From Paenibacillus sp. LS1 (lineage in GTDB: Bacteria > Bacillota > Bacilli > Paenibacillales > Paenibacillaceae), in contig NZ_JAPDOE010000004.1 in the NCBI RefSeq assembly GCF_026013365.1, positions 344,883 through 408,882 on the forward strand: a stretch of 64,000 nucleotides of DNA. The letters run 5' to 3'. Numbering within the stretch: position 1 is the first letter of the stretch; the number at the start of each line of letters is the position of its first letter. The position numbers and the translations under genes are program-made. Below are positions 49,633 to 59,663 of this stretch, one piece after another. The notes beneath the pieces were generated by a model. That model saw only the letters and a list, made by a program, of their open reading frames with translations, did not search any database and was not told where the DNA came from.

Positions 49633-50675
49633 GTAAAAAACTGGCCGTGTACGCATCGGCAGGGATCGCGCTGCTTGTGTTAACCGTGCTCATCTGCACG
49701 GGCATCGGTTCGGTTTCCTTGCCTATTCGTGACATTGCAGGTATTCTGCTTCATCACTTGCCATGTATCGGAGACTGGATCACGCCCGACTGGAGTGCAG
49801 CAGCCGAACAGATTATCTGGAAAGTCAGATTCCCACGTGTACTGCTTGCTGTGCTCGTGGGCGCATCGCTGGCGATTGCCGGTGCGGGATTCCAGGGGGT
49901 TCTTCGGAACCCGCTGGCAGACCCGTTCACTCTGGGCGTATCATCCGGTGCTTCGGTGGGTGCAGCGTTTCTGATTTTCTTCGGATTGCAGTATGCACTG
50001 ATCGGAATCTGGACGTTGCCACTGGTAGCTTTTTTGACGGGCGTACTAACATTATGGTTTGTTATGTCCCTGGCTCGTGAAGGGCGCAAAATACCAACAC
50101 ACAGTCTGATTCTGGCTGGTGTAGTGATGCAAAGTTTCTTGGGAGCGGTGGTTTCCTTCCTGTCGACCATGTCGAAACAGACCATTAATGAAATTATATA
50201 CTGGACGATGGGAAGTCTGGCTCTGCGTGGGTGGTCGTATACGGCCATCCTTTTCCCGTATTTTCTGTTAGGGCTGATCTTTCTCTGGAGCCGTGCACGT
50301 TCTTTGAATGTTCTTGCGCTGGGAGAACGTCAAGCTGCGCATATCGGGGTTGGCGTCGATCGGCTGAAATTGTCCGTGCTTGCTGTGGGAACACTTCTTA
50401 CCGCAGGAGCGGTCTCCGTATCCGGTGTTATTGGCTTCGTTGGATTGGTGATTCCGCATATGCTTCGGCTGCTTGTGGGGCCTGACTATCGATTGCTGGT
50501 GCCTTTATCCGCCATTGGTGGCGCCATCTTCATGGTATGGGCAGACACGATTGCCCGATCCTTACTGGCGCCGACCGAAATTCCCCTTGGTGTGGTGACG
50601 GCCTTTGTAGGTGCACCATTCTTCGCTTACCTGTTACACCGGAACAAAAAACTGCAGAAGGGGATGATGCCATGA
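49629..50675 (+). CDS. btuC: Cobalamin ABC transporter permease BtuC (FecCD family)
   Basis: A 348-residue permease with about nine or ten helices and FecCD signatures: RFPRVLLAVLVGASLAIAGA, GFQGVLRNPLADPFTLGVSSG, GWSYTAILFPYFLL, and VSGVIGFVGLVIPHMLRLLVG, the coupling-helix region. Start ATGA overlaps the btuF stop. Forms the import channel with BtuD. Confidence 0.93.
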   Translation: MSKKLAVYASAGIALLVLTVLICTGIGSVSLPIRDIAGILLHHLPCIGDWITPDWSAAAEQIIWKVRFPRVLLAVLVGASLAIAGAGFQGVLRNPLADPFTLGVSSGASVGAAFLIFFGLQYALIGIWTLPLVAFLTGVLTLWFVMSLAREGRKIPTHSLILAGVVMQSFLGAVVSFLSTMSKQTINEIIYWTMGSLALRGWSYTAILFPYFLLGLIFLWSRARSLNVLALGERQAAHIGVGVDRLKLSVLAVGTLLTAGAVSVSGVIGFVGLVIPHMLRLLVGPDYRLLVPLSAIGGAIFMVWADTIARSLLAPTEIPLGVVTAFVGAPFFAYLLHRNKKLQKGMMP

Positions 50676-51475
50676 GTATGAATTCGGACGAACCGCTATT
50701 CGCAGTTACCGGGGCAGGTAAAATGTATGGCAGTCATCAAGCCCTGGATTCGGTGACCTGGCAGGTTACGGAGGGGGACTGGTGGGGTATCGTTGGTCCA
50801 AATGGCAGTGGCAAGTCTACCCTGCTCCAGCTCCTTGCTGGAACGGAGCAGTCAAGCGCAGGCAGTATACGTATGGATGGCCGGGATATCGCCTCATACA
50901 GTCGGAAAGATCTATCACGCATGATTGCTGTGTTACAACAGGATGGCCTGCCTGCAATTTCTTATCCTGTGAGGGATGTCGTGGAGATGGGACGTTATCC
51001 ATACCAGAATTGGCTTGGGCGAGAATCAGCAGATGGAGCGGCTGTAGTTGACCGTGTACTGGAAGAATTGGGATTGACCGATATGGCTGAAAGGCCTTTG
51101 GATGCACTTAGTGGAGGACAGCGTCAGCGGGTGGCACTCGCCAAGGTCATGGCACAGGAACCACGGTTATTATTGTTGGATGAACCCACTACGTTTCTGG
51201 ATATCAAATATCAATTGCAATTTATGGAGTTATTATCGACATGGCGGCAAAAAAACAGCATTACGATTGTGGCTGTGCTGCACGATCTGAATCTGGCTGC
51301 GCAGTTCTGCGACCACATTCTGGCGTTGCGAGAAGGCAAAGTGGTGGGGAATGGAACGCCCCATACCTTGATGACCGAAGACAACATTCAGGACATCTTT
51401 CGCGTTAAACCTGCGATGGTGAACCATCCTGACAATGGAATCCCACAGCTCTTGCTGCGGCGGGAGAAGGAATGA
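50672..51475 (+). CDS. btuD: Cobalamin ABC transporter ATP-binding protein BtuD
   Basis: A 267-residue FepC/BtuD-type ATPase. Walker A is GPNGSGKSTLLQLLAG, the signature LSGGQRQRVALAKVMAQ, Walker B LLLLDEPTTFLD, and the H-loop VLHDLNLAAQFCD. ATGA overlaps btuC. The longer frame upstream lies inside btuC and is not used. Confidence 0.94.
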   Translation: MSMNSDEPLFAVTGAGKMYGSHQALDSVTWQVTEGDWWGIVGPNGSGKSTLLQLLAGTEQSSAGSIRMDGRDIASYSRKDLSRMIAVLQQDGLPAISYPVRDVVEMGRYPYQNWLGRESADGAAVVDRVLEELGLTDMAERPLDALSGGQRQRVALAKVMAQEPRLLLLDEPTTFLDIKYQLQFMELLSTWRQKNSITIVAVLHDLNLAAQFCDHILALREGKVVGNGTPHTLMTEDNIQDIFRVKPAMVNHPDNGIPQLLLRREKE

Positions 51476-51520
51476 ACGAAGCGGGGCAACCCATATTTTG
51501 ATGAAGGAAGTGCTGGCTGT

Positions 51521-52678
51521 ATGAATAATGAACAGGTGTTGGAACAGTTACTGGGTCGGATCGTGGGTCCTAATGAAGAAATTGCGGCAGAAGCCTCCGC
51601 AGATGTGGATGCATTGACGAAACCACCCGGCAGTCTGGGTAAGCTGGAACAACTGGTTATTCGTCTTGCGGGAATCACTGGCAAGGCTCGTCCACGTTTG
51701 GATCGCAGAGCCGTCATTGTGATGGCCGCAGATCACGGCGTGGTGGCGGAAGGTATTAGTGCTTTCCCAGCCGAGGTAACGCCGCAGATGGTCCTTAATT
51801 TCCTGGCTGGAGGGGCTGCTGTCAACGTACTTGCCCGCCACGCCAGAGCCGATGTAATCTGTGTGGATATCGGGGTTAATGCCGATCTGGAACATCCTGA
51901 CCTGCTTTCCCGCAAAGTTCGTAAAGGTACGGCCAACATGGCAAAGGGTGCAGCAATGACTCGCGATGAAGCAATTCAGGCCATTCTTGCAGGAGTCGAC
52001 GTGGTATCGGCAGAGGTGGCAAAGGGAACACAATTGTTCGTTACTGGAGAAATGGGGATTGGCAATACAACCGCGAGTGCAGCGGTGATGTGTGCATTAA
52101 CCGGAACTGCACCTGCTTCAGCAGTTGGGCGAGGAACAGGGATTGATGATGCGGGATTGCAGCGTAAAGCCGCCGTGGTTAGCCAGGCACTGAGCGTGAA
52201 TTCCCCGAATAGGGAAGATGCACTGGACGTACTTTGCAAAGTGGGTGGCCTAGAGATTGCCGGACTGACAGGTGTCATTCTTGCTGCAGCTGCGAACGGA
52301 TGTCCTGTTGTTGTGGATGGATTCATCTCGACTGCGGCCGCATTGATTGCAAGACAGCTTGCTCCCGTGAGCACGGCTTATATGATTGCTTCTCATACTT
52401 CACATGAAAGTGGACATGCAGCTCTGCTTCGTGAGCTTGATCTGAAACCGATGCTGGATCTGGACATGCGCCTTGGCGAAGGAACCGGAGGTGTGCTCAG
52501 TCTTCATCTGATTGATGCAGCATGTCTCCTTTTGAACGAGATGGCGACCTTTGCAAGTGCAGGGGTATCGAATGGAACGAACAAGGCTTCGGATGCCGAG
52601 GCGGATGCAAATGAGGGTGATGTAGCGGACTCTGATGTTACAGGTGCTTCGACGGTTCAAGGAGAGGTTTCGCTATGA
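51521..52678 (+). CDS. cobT: Nicotinate-nucleotide-dimethylbenzimidazole phosphoribosyltransferase CobT
   Basis: A 385-residue protein. The CobT core has LTKPPGSLGKLEQLVIRLAG, VMAADHGVVAEGISAFP, GEMGIGNTTASAAVMCALTG and SHTSHESGHAALLREL, ending in LRLGEGTGGV-like (RLGEGTGGVLSLHL), where the catalytic Glu lies. It activates the lower-ligand base to alpha-ribazole phosphate. The last about 35 residues are an acidic, Ala/Asp-rich tail outside the usual family length. ATG at 51521 follows GAAGGAAG. Confidence 0.94.
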   Translation: MNNEQVLEQLLGRIVGPNEEIAAEASADVDALTKPPGSLGKLEQLVIRLAGITGKARPRLDRRAVIVMAADHGVVAEGISAFPAEVTPQMVLNFLAGGAAVNVLARHARADVICVDIGVNADLEHPDLLSRKVRKGTANMAKGAAMTRDEAIQAILAGVDVVSAEVAKGTQLFVTGEMGIGNTTASAAVMCALTGTAPASAVGRGTGIDDAGLQRKAAVVSQALSVNSPNREDALDVLCKVGGLEIAGLTGVILAAAANGCPVVVDGFISTAAALIARQLAPVSTAYMIASHTSHESGHAALLRELDLKPMLDLDMRLGEGTGGVLSLHLIDAACLLLNEMATFASAGVSNGTNKASDAEADANEGDVADSDVTGASTVQGEVSL

Positions 52679-53235
52679 GTGTGTTGGTGACGGGTGGAGC
52701 GCGTAGTGGTAAAAGTTCGTTTGCCGAGCGTCTCTGTATGCAACGTTCCTCAGAAGCTTGGTATGTGGCTACGGCTCAGGCGTATGATGATGAGATGCGA
52801 GAGCGGATAAGTCTGCATCAGAATCAGCGCGAGGCATCAGGATATCTATGGCATACGGTGGAGGAACCACTCGCATTACCGGCACTCATTACACGTATGG
52901 GAGAAGACCATACCGGTACTTCTGCACCGACGATTCTGGTCGATTGCCTGACACTCTGGTTGACCAATGTTCTGCTTGCACATGAACACGAAGATGAGCA
53001 GGTTTTGCAAGATCATATGGATGCATTGGTGGAAGCAATCAGGTCGTACCCAGGTCTGCTCGTGCTTGTTACGAATGAAGTGGGCGATGGTATTGTGCCG
53101 GAGTATGCGCTTGGCAGAAAATATCGGGATCTAGCGGGCATATTGAATCAGCGGATTGCAGCCATATGTCGTGAAGTGTTCCTGGTGACTGTAGGTATTG
53201 CGATTGAGCTGAAAAGCAAGGAGTATCGTTTATGA
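52675..53235 (+). CDS. cobU: Adenosylcobinamide kinase/guanylyltransferase CobU
   Basis: A 186-residue bifunctional enzyme. The P-loop is VTGGARSGKSSFAERL at the start, then WYVATAQAYDDEMRERISLH with the guanylylated histidine, ILVDCLTLWLTNVLL, and LVTNEVGDGIVPEY near the C-terminus. It phosphorylates and GMP-activates cobinamide. ATGA overlap with cobT and again with cobS shows tight coupling. Confidence 0.95.
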   Translation: MSVLVTGGARSGKSSFAERLCMQRSSEAWYVATAQAYDDEMRERISLHQNQREASGYLWHTVEEPLALPALITRMGEDHTGTSAPTILVDCLTLWLTNVLLAHEHEDEQVLQDHMDALVEAIRSYPGLLVLVTNEVGDGIVPEYALGRKYRDLAGILNQRIAAICREVFLVTVGIAIELKSKEYRL

Positions 53236-54116
53236 CAGATCACACTCATCCTCGTAAACATGCGGCTGCGGCCGCTTTTCAATTTTTATCCCGTTTTCCG
53301 GTGAAAATGCAGATTGACTTCGTCCCGCCATTACTGCGGGAAAGTGTCGTGTATTACCCGCTGGTGGGTGCTGCGATTGGACTATGCGTTTGGCTCGCAG
53401 GGGCCTTAACGGGTGTGATACTTCCAGCCTTTCCTGCTGCCGTATTAACCTTAACGTTATGGGTATGGCTCACTGGTGGCCTTCATCTGGATGGTTGGAT
53501 GGATACGGCGGATGGATTACTAAGCTATCGTACCCGTGAGCGGATGCTGGAAATTATGAAGGACAGCCGTGTAGGCGCTATGGGTGTGATCGCCTGCGTC
53601 CTACTGCTGATGATGAAAGCGGCTCTGATCGCCGATTTTATCGCACATGGCAACTGGATCTATGGTGCGCTGTTGATCCTGCCCATGATCTGGAGTCGTT
53701 GGTTCATGGTGTATGCTATCTCAGCCTGGCCGAATGCACGTGGAGATGATGGTTTGGCAGTCTTATTCAAGGGATTGGGTGAGCGTAAGGAAGTCCAGCG
53801 TGCACGCAGCTCTGCGGTCGGACTGACCCTTCTTGCAGGTGTAATTACGTTTGCTGCCGTATGGATCTTCCGACCGGATATGGGTACTGCCGATGCCATG
53901 ATGAGCAGCCTAGGAACATTGCCATGGTGGTTATATCCTGTGACGGCTGTCATTGTTGTACCTGTTGCATGTTACATCATTGGTAAATTCGTTGCTGCAC
54001 GCATCAGTGAAAGGCTGGGCGGGCTTACAGGAGATACGTATGGAGCGATGAATGAGCTGTTGGAAGCGGCTTTGCTAACGGTGCTGAGTGTGCTTCAGGG
54101 ACTCTTTTGGCTGTGA
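53232..54116 (+). CDS. cobS: Adenosylcobinamide-GDP ribazoletransferase CobS
   Basis: A 294-residue membrane protein with the family motifs FQFLSRFPVKM, the Asp-rich GGLHLDGWMDTADGLL and MKDSRVGAMGVIA. It has several helices and the C-terminal LGGLTGDTYGAMNELLEA. It joins cobinamide-GDP to alpha-ribazole (phosphate), the last step of loop assembly, in the cytoplasmic membrane. ATG at 53232 overlaps cobU. Confidence 0.94.
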   Translation: MTDHTHPRKHAAAAAFQFLSRFPVKMQIDFVPPLLRESVVYYPLVGAAIGLCVWLAGALTGVILPAFPAAVLTLTLWVWLTGGLHLDGWMDTADGLLSYRTRERMLEIMKDSRVGAMGVIACVLLLMMKAALIADFIAHGNWIYGALLILPMIWSRWFMVYAISAWPNARGDDGLAVLFKGLGERKEVQRARSSAVGLTLLAGVITFAAVWIFRPDMGTADAMMSSLGTLPWWLYPVTAVIVVPVACYIIGKFVAARISERLGGLTGDTYGAMNELLEAALLTVLSVLQGLFWL

Positions 54117-54171
54117 AAAACGCACGGAATGAGTAATGTGAGACATAACACGGAGACTGAGGTGAGGGTAC

Positions 54172-55764
54172 GTGGAAGATACACCTGTGCAACATTTACA
54201 ACAACCAGCGGCAGTACTCATGCTGCAAGGGACGGCATCGGATGTGGGAAAAAGCGTGATTACGACGGCGCTGTGCCGTATATTCAAGCAGGATGGCTTC
54301 AAGCCAGCCCCGTTCAAGTCACAGAATATGGCACTAAATTCCTACGTAACGGAAGACGGCAAGGAGATTGGCCGGGCCCAAGGCGCGCAGGCAGAAGCCT
54401 GTGGTATTGAAGCGACAACGGATATGAATCCGATTCTCATCAAGCCGGTGCGCGATATGCATTCGCAGATCGTGGTACACGGGATACCTTTTGCCCAGAT
54501 GAGTGCATCAGATTATCGCCAGAAGTTCCTGCCAGAAGCGAAGCAGACGGTGATGGATGCGCTGAACCGGTTGCGGGACACCTATGATGTGGTGCTGATG
54601 GAAGGAGCAGGCAGTCCTGCGGAGATTAATCTGAAAGACCGGGATATCGTCAACATGAATCTGGCAGGTTGGGCCGATGCTCCAGTCATTCTGATCTCTG
54701 ATATTGATCGGGGCGGCGTATTTGCTTCTATTGTTGGCACACTGGAGCTGCTAGAGCCACATGAGGTGGAGCGTGTAAAAGGTTTTATCATCAATAAGTT
54801 TCGCGGCGATCTGTCTCTGTTGCAGCCCGGACTAGACTGGCTTGAAGAACGGACAGGCATTCCAGTATTAGGTGTATTGCCTTACATAAGAGATATTCAG
54901 ATTGAAGCAGAGGATTCAGTGGTGCTGGACTCGATGCGTCATGGCAAATCCGGAAAGACAGAACTGGATCTGGCGGTGATCCGATATCCCCGAATTTCCA
55001 ACTTTACAGACTTCGATGCCCTTTCCCGTGAACCGGATGTGAATGTGCGTTACGTGACCTCGCCAGAGGAATTGGGAAGTCCTGATGCTATTCTTCTACC
55101 GGGTACGAAGGATACAATAGGGGATCTGGCGTTCCTGCGTGAGTCTGGACTGGAGCAAGCGATTGCCAGCCAGACCGAACGTGATAACATTCAGCTCGTA
55201 GGGATATGTGGCGGATACCAGATGCTTGGAAGATATCTGAAAGACCCGTTTGCAGTGGAGGCGAATCAGATCCAGGAAGCAAAGGGACTCGGCTGGCTTC
55301 CGTTATCGACAACATTTCTTCAGGAAAAGCAGACAGTCAGGGCTTCCGGACGGGTGCAACCTCAGAATCCGATTCGTCTGTATGGTGAACCAGATGTGGA
55401 AACATCCCCACTACCTATTCATGGATATGAGATCCATATGGGTGTTACCGAGTGCCACGAACCTGAACGTGTAACCGCACTATTTGAAATATCCCATCCA
55501 GGTGGTGAAGCATTCCATGAAGGCTGGGGCACAGTGGATGGCCGTGTGTGGGGAACTTATCTGCATGGTTTGTTTGAAAGTGATCAATTCAGACGTTCAT
55601 GGCTTAATGGTTTGCGTGAAGCAAAGGGACTAGCCCCACTTCAGGAGACATATAGTGCGCATGAACGTAAGGAGATGGAGTTCGATCGGGTAGCCGAATC
55701 GTTGCGGTCCTCATTGGATATGAAGCGTGTGTACGAAATCATGGGTGTTCAGGCACCGGAGTGA
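54172..55764 (+). CDS. cobQ: Cobyric acid synthase CobQ
   Basis: A 530-residue protein. The N-terminal ATP-binding half has LMLQGTASDVGKSVITTALC, FKSQNMALNSYVT, GRAQGAQAEACGI and VLMEGAGSPAEINL. The C-terminal type 1 glutamine amidotransferase half has the catalytic Cys in LVGICGGYQMLG and the His in TYLHGLFES. It amidates four carboxyls of adenosylcobyrinic a,c-diamide. Its presence implies that ring-forming genes exist elsewhere, or that partly amidated precursors are taken up. GTG at 54172 has GAGGTGAGGG upstream. Last gene of the cluster. Confidence 0.94.
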   Translation: MEDTPVQHLQQPAAVLMLQGTASDVGKSVITTALCRIFKQDGFKPAPFKSQNMALNSYVTEDGKEIGRAQGAQAEACGIEATTDMNPILIKPVRDMHSQIVVHGIPFAQMSASDYRQKFLPEAKQTVMDALNRLRDTYDVVLMEGAGSPAEINLKDRDIVNMNLAGWADAPVILISDIDRGGVFASIVGTLELLEPHEVERVKGFIINKFRGDLSLLQPGLDWLEERTGIPVLGVLPYIRDIQIEAEDSVVLDSMRHGKSGKTELDLAVIRYPRISNFTDFDALSREPDVNVRYVTSPEELGSPDAILLPGTKDTIGDLAFLRESGLEQAIASQTERDNIQLVGICGGYQMLGRYLKDPFAVEANQIQEAKGLGWLPLSTTFLQEKQTVRASGRVQPQNPIRLYGEPDVETSPLPIHGYEIHMGVTECHEPERVTALFEISHPGGEAFHEGWGTVDGRVWGTYLHGLFESDQFRRSWLNGLREAKGLAPLQETYSAHERKEMEFDRVAESLRSSLDMKRVYEIMGVQAPE

Positions 55765-55778
55765 GTTGTTATACAAGA

Positions 55779-55837
55779 ATACCCCCATGTCCGACAACCC
55801 GTTTTTTAGAAACGGAATGTTAGCGGCATGGGGGTAT
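55779..55837. terminator. Hairpin between cobQ and the MCP gene
   Basis: ATACCCCCATG / CATGGGGGTAT, a perfect 11-bp stem with inner CCGTTT/AAACGG. T-rich tails are weak on both sides, but the position between convergent genes supports a terminator role. Confidence 0.65.
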
Positions 55838-55897
55838 TGTATATCCTATTATTAAATGAGGTTTAAACCAGAGAATGATGGGTTAATGGTTTACCTG

Positions 55898-57598
55898 TTA
55901 GTTTATTTTGAAATTTTTCATGGCGGATTGCAGCTCTACAGCTTGTTCATGCAGATGTCGTACCGTATTCGAATGTGAATCCATCTCGCTGAGCTGAAGA
56001 TCTGCTGTTGAAGCAATCTGTAGCATGCTCTCACGGGATTTGGACGTAATCTGTGCCGTTTCTTCAACAGACGCACTCACTTCTTCTGCACCAGCGGATA
56101 CTTGCTCTGTAGAAGCAGAGACAGTCTGGATGGTCAGATTGACGTTCTGGATCAGTTCATTCAGTTGCTGGAAGGCTGAACCTGCTTGTTGAACGACAGT
56201 TGTGCCTGAACCAATCTCTTTGGTTACACGGTTCATGGCGTCAACCGAGCGTTCAGCGTCTTCACGAATGGTGCCCAGATAATCTGATATTTCCTCGGTG
56301 GCTGTCTTGGATTGCTCGGCAAGTTTGCGAACTTCTCCAGCAACGACAGCGAATCCGCGCCCGTGCTCACCAGCACGCGCTGCTTCAATGGAGGCGTTGA
56401 GTGACAGCATGTTAATCTGTTTGGTAATTTCAAAAATGGAAGCAACAATGGTGCCGATGGCTACTGAACGTTCATTCATGGTCTCGACATACCGCAACGA
56501 TTCGTTTGCTGTCTGACCTACACGTTCCATCTGCTCAACGGCATTCTGAGCCAGTCGGTTACCATTAACCGCCTCATTGGCTGCTTCGCCAATTTGTTCG
56601 GAGACTTCGGCGGAAGAAGAAGCGATATGCATGATGCCCTGTGTAATTTCTTCCATGGCTCTGGCGTTCTCGGATGCGCTGGACGCAATGCTGATGCTGC
56701 CTTTTTCTGCATCTTCTGCGGAGCGGCTGGAGTTACGGACCATACCGGACATCGATTCAACCCGCTGAAGCAGGTCATTGGAGCCTGATACAACTTCATC
56801 GGACGTGGACAAGGCACGGCTAATCATTTCTTTCAGGTTATGCGTCATCGTCTGGAAGCTTGCGGCAAGCTGTGCAATTTCATCTTTGCCATTAATCTGG
56901 AGTTCGGCGGTCAGATCACCTTGGGATATTTGCTTGCTATGTTGGACGAGCTTGATGATTGGTTTAGTTACTCTTTTGATCATACTCGTTGAGATAAGCC
57001 AGCCGAGCACGAAGACTAATGCTGTAATGCCAAGACATAGCCAGAAGACCTGGGTAATCTTGTCTTGAATGAACTGGGCGTCCATGCTTACTGCCATAAT
57101 CATGTTACTTCCTGCAATTGGCATAAAGGCTGCTTTATGTACACCGAAGGAATCGGAGTAGACCTCGCTGATTACCATTTCTTTGTTCTCGATCGCTGCA
57201 GTCATTGTGGGTTCTACATTAATCTCATCCTGTGCTTTCATGCCTGAGGAAGAGTTGGCAACCACCACTTTGGCTGATCCATCTTGAATGGCAACAATGT
57301 ATGCGGCATCCAGATTGTGCTCTTTTGCTTTGTCGGCCAGATACGATTCTACGGTCATTGCAGCACCTTCAGAACCGGCTCCGCCACTCTGTACCTGTAG
57401 AATTTTGGATGCAGAAGTATTCTTGTATATATCCTGAATGGACGTGTTTAGGACTTTGTCGAACTGCGGGAGCACGTAACTTTGAATAATATTCATCGAT
57501 ACGGCATAAAAACTGATACTGAACAACAGGGAAGCAACCAGCAGAACGAGGAATAAGGTGCCTCTGATTTTACCGGCAACGGTGCGATTACGAAACAT
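55898..57598 (-). CDS. Methyl-accepting chemotaxis protein
   Basis: A 566-residue receptor. It has an N-terminal membrane helix (GTLFLVLLVASLLFSISFYA), an outside sensing domain of about 155 residues, a second helix (VFWLCLGITALVFVLGWLI) and a HAMP domain (about 210-265, KRVTKPIIKLVQHSKQISQG). The long signalling coiled coil has its tip at EITKQINMLSLNASIEAARAG then GRGFAVVAGEVRKLAEQS. It passes ligand signals to CheA/CheW. ATG at 57598 has AAAGGATG upstream. The ligand is unknown; the neighbours (cobQ, tcyP) do not identify it. No CheR-docking pentapeptide is evident. Confidence 0.93.
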   Translation of the reverse strand: MFRNRTVAGKIRGTLFLVLLVASLLFSISFYAVSMNIIQSYVLPQFDKVLNTSIQDIYKNTSASKILQVQSGGAGSEGAAMTVESYLADKAKEHNLDAAYIVAIQDGSAKVVVANSSSGMKAQDEINVEPTMTAAIENKEMVISEVYSDSFGVHKAAFMPIAGSNMIMAVSMDAQFIQDKITQVFWLCLGITALVFVLGWLISTSMIKRVTKPIIKLVQHSKQISQGDLTAELQINGKDEIAQLAASFQTMTHNLKEMISRALSTSDEVVSGSNDLLQRVESMSGMVRNSSRSAEDAEKGSISIASSASENARAMEEITQGIMHIASSSAEVSEQIGEAANEAVNGNRLAQNAVEQMERVGQTANESLRYVETMNERSVAIGTIVASIFEITKQINMLSLNASIEAARAGEHGRGFAVVAGEVRKLAEQSKTATEEISDYLGTIREDAERSVDAMNRVTKEIGSGTTVVQQAGSAFQQLNELIQNVNLTIQTVSASTEQVSAGAEEVSASVEETAQITSKSRESMLQIASTADLQLSEMDSHSNTVRHLHEQAVELQSAMKNFKIN

Positions 57599-57948
57599 AT
57601 GATCATCCTTTCACGTCATGTTCATTAACATTGTCGCTTTTCCGTAATCATAAGACCTATCTACCAATGAAGAAAGACCTAAAATATACGTTGAGAAAAC
57701 TTGGGAATAAGCGGATATACCTATATTACAAAATTAACCGGAGGTTGAATAGAACAATTTTCACGATTTGGTGTATTTTTTTCAGAAATAGATGAATCTG
57801 TTACATGCATATTACATAATATCAATTAATACCTACCAGAATAGTTTGTTATATGGTATATTGTAAAATGTCTTGTTGGTCGTATAAAAAATAGAAGAGA
57901 AAACCGGATCATTTCCGGTTACACACATGTTGAGGAGGATTTAAAGTA
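57599..57948. other. Divergent promoter region MCP / tcyP
   Basis: 350 AT-rich bases without a gene. A hairpin AACCGGA-tcat-TTCCGGTT (57902-57920) lies shortly before the tcyP ribosome binding site. TATATTGTA-type -10-like sequences occur near 57855. No riboswitch recognised. Confidence 0.4.
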
Positions 57949-59346
57949 ATGGATACTTTTCTAGTCATTTTGAATGTAGTGATCATGCTGGCATTTCTGG
58001 GTGTGCTCTACTGGATGCAGAAGAAACATATTTCCTTCACGAAACGCGTATTTGCGGGTTTGGGTATGGGGGTTGTGTACGGTGTAATTCTTCAATTGGT
58101 CTACGCATCCGGTTCTGATGTCATCACGAAGTCAGTCGATTGGTTCAATCTGGTTGGTTCAGGATATGTTCGTTTGTTACAAATGGTCGTGATTCCATTG
58201 ATTATGGTATCGATCATCTCAGCCATCATGAATCTGAAAGGCAAGCAAAACCTCGGTAAAATGAGTGTTTCCATTATTGCGATCCTGTTGATCACAACGG
58301 CGATTGCCGCAGGGGTCAGCATTGTAACGAGCCTCAGCTTCAACCTGACTTCGATTGAGATCGAGGGTGGAGATCGGGAGCTTGCGCAAGGACAACGTAT
58401 GGAGGAACGGCTTGTTGATGTACAGGATCAGACGATTCCACAGCAAGTGCTGGAATTCATTCCTTCAAATCCATTTGCGGATATGACAGGAGAACGTCGT
58501 ACATCTACACTTGCGGTGGTTATCTTCTCCGCGTTCATCGGTGTGGCAGTACTTGGATTGGATCGCAAAAAACCACAGCAGGCGGAAACATTCCGAGGTA
58601 TGGTTAATGCGGTATATGCGGTGGTTATGCGGATCGTAACGTTAGTACTTCGATTGACGCCATACGGTATCTTGGCCCTGATTACGAAGGTAACGGCGAC
58701 CACGAATCCAGATGAGATTCTGAAGTTAATCAAATTCGTTGTCGCATCCTACGTGGCGTTGCTCGTTATGTTCATCATTCACTTGATTATCATTGCGCTG
58801 TCTGGCTTCAACCCACTGACGTATCTGAAAAAGGTTCTGCCAACACTGGTATTTGCCTTTACGTCCCGTTCAAGTGCGGCAGCCATTCCGCTGAATGTAG
58901 AGACACAGACGAAGAAATTGGGCGTATCGGACGGGATTGCGAACCTGTCTGCAAGCTTTGGTGCTACGATTGGGCAAAACGGCTGCGCCGGGATCTATCC
59001 GGCCATGCTGGCGGTGATGATTGCTCCAACGGTCGGAATCGATCCGCTGAGCTGGGACTTCATTGTGACCTTGATCCTCGTAGTTATGATCAGTTCATTC
59101 GGCGTAGCTGGAGTAGGCGGCGGGGCAACCTTCGCTTCCCTGATCGTATTGTCCACCATGAACCTGCCGGTAGCCTTGGCAGGATTGCTGATCTCTGTTG
59201 AACCGCTGATCGACATGGGTCGTACAGCATTGAACGTGAACGGGTCCATGACTTCAGGACTTGTAACCAGCAAAATTTTGAAAGAAAATGATCAAGACAC
59301 ATTCAATGATCAAAGCCGTGAACTGGATTCAGCTGTTCAGGTGTAA
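57949..59346 (+). CDS. tcyP: L-cystine symporter TcyP (DAACS family)
   Basis: A 465-residue sodium/proton-dicarboxylate-type symporter with eight or more helices and two hairpins. The N-terminus (LYWMQKKHISFTKRVFAGLG) and GSGYVRLLQMVVIPLIMVSI resemble B. subtilis TcyP. FTSRSSAAAIPLN is the serine-rich hairpin, NGCAGIYPAMLAVM and SVEPLIDMGRTALNVNGSM the substrate region. It imports cystine across the membrane. ATG at 57949 follows GAGGAGG. A glutamate/aspartate symporter is the alternative. Confidence 0.88.
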   Translation: MDTFLVILNVVIMLAFLGVLYWMQKKHISFTKRVFAGLGMGVVYGVILQLVYASGSDVITKSVDWFNLVGSGYVRLLQMVVIPLIMVSIISAIMNLKGKQNLGKMSVSIIAILLITTAIAAGVSIVTSLSFNLTSIEIEGGDRELAQGQRMEERLVDVQDQTIPQQVLEFIPSNPFADMTGERRTSTLAVVIFSAFIGVAVLGLDRKKPQQAETFRGMVNAVYAVVMRIVTLVLRLTPYGILALITKVTATTNPDEILKLIKFVVASYVALLVMFIIHLIIIALSGFNPLTYLKKVLPTLVFAFTSRSSAAAIPLNVETQTKKLGVSDGIANLSASFGATIGQNGCAGIYPAMLAVMIAPTVGIDPLSWDFIVTLILVVMISSFGVAGVGGGATFASLIVLSTMNLPVALAGLLISVEPLIDMGRTALNVNGSMTSGLVTSKILKENDQDTFNDQSRELDSAVQV

Positions 59347-59411
59347 TAGAGAATGGACTTGGTAGAGGCTCATATAAGAGCCAAAGCCATCTAGAGTTCA
59401 AACAAGTAAAG

Positions 59412-59446
59412 CCGCCCTTCGGAGAAATTCGGAAGGCGGTTTTTTT
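59412..59446 (+). terminator. Terminator after tcyP
   Basis: CCGCCcTTC / GGAaGGCGG stem followed by T7. Confidence 0.82.
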
Positions 59447-59663
59447 GCTGCAATTGCATTTTGCTGTGCATGGTATGCTAAGGCTTCTCCTTTTTAATAC
59501 ACGGGGCAAGATGCATAGAGGTAGGAAAAACGGAGTATGGTCGAGAGTGACATAGGCGGAATATAGTAGAGATCGTGGTCTTCCAGTCAGACTTGTGGTT
59601 ATTTAGTGCTGTTCAAGGGACAAGAAATATGATAGAGTATTCATGTTTTGGCCCTGAGCCAAA

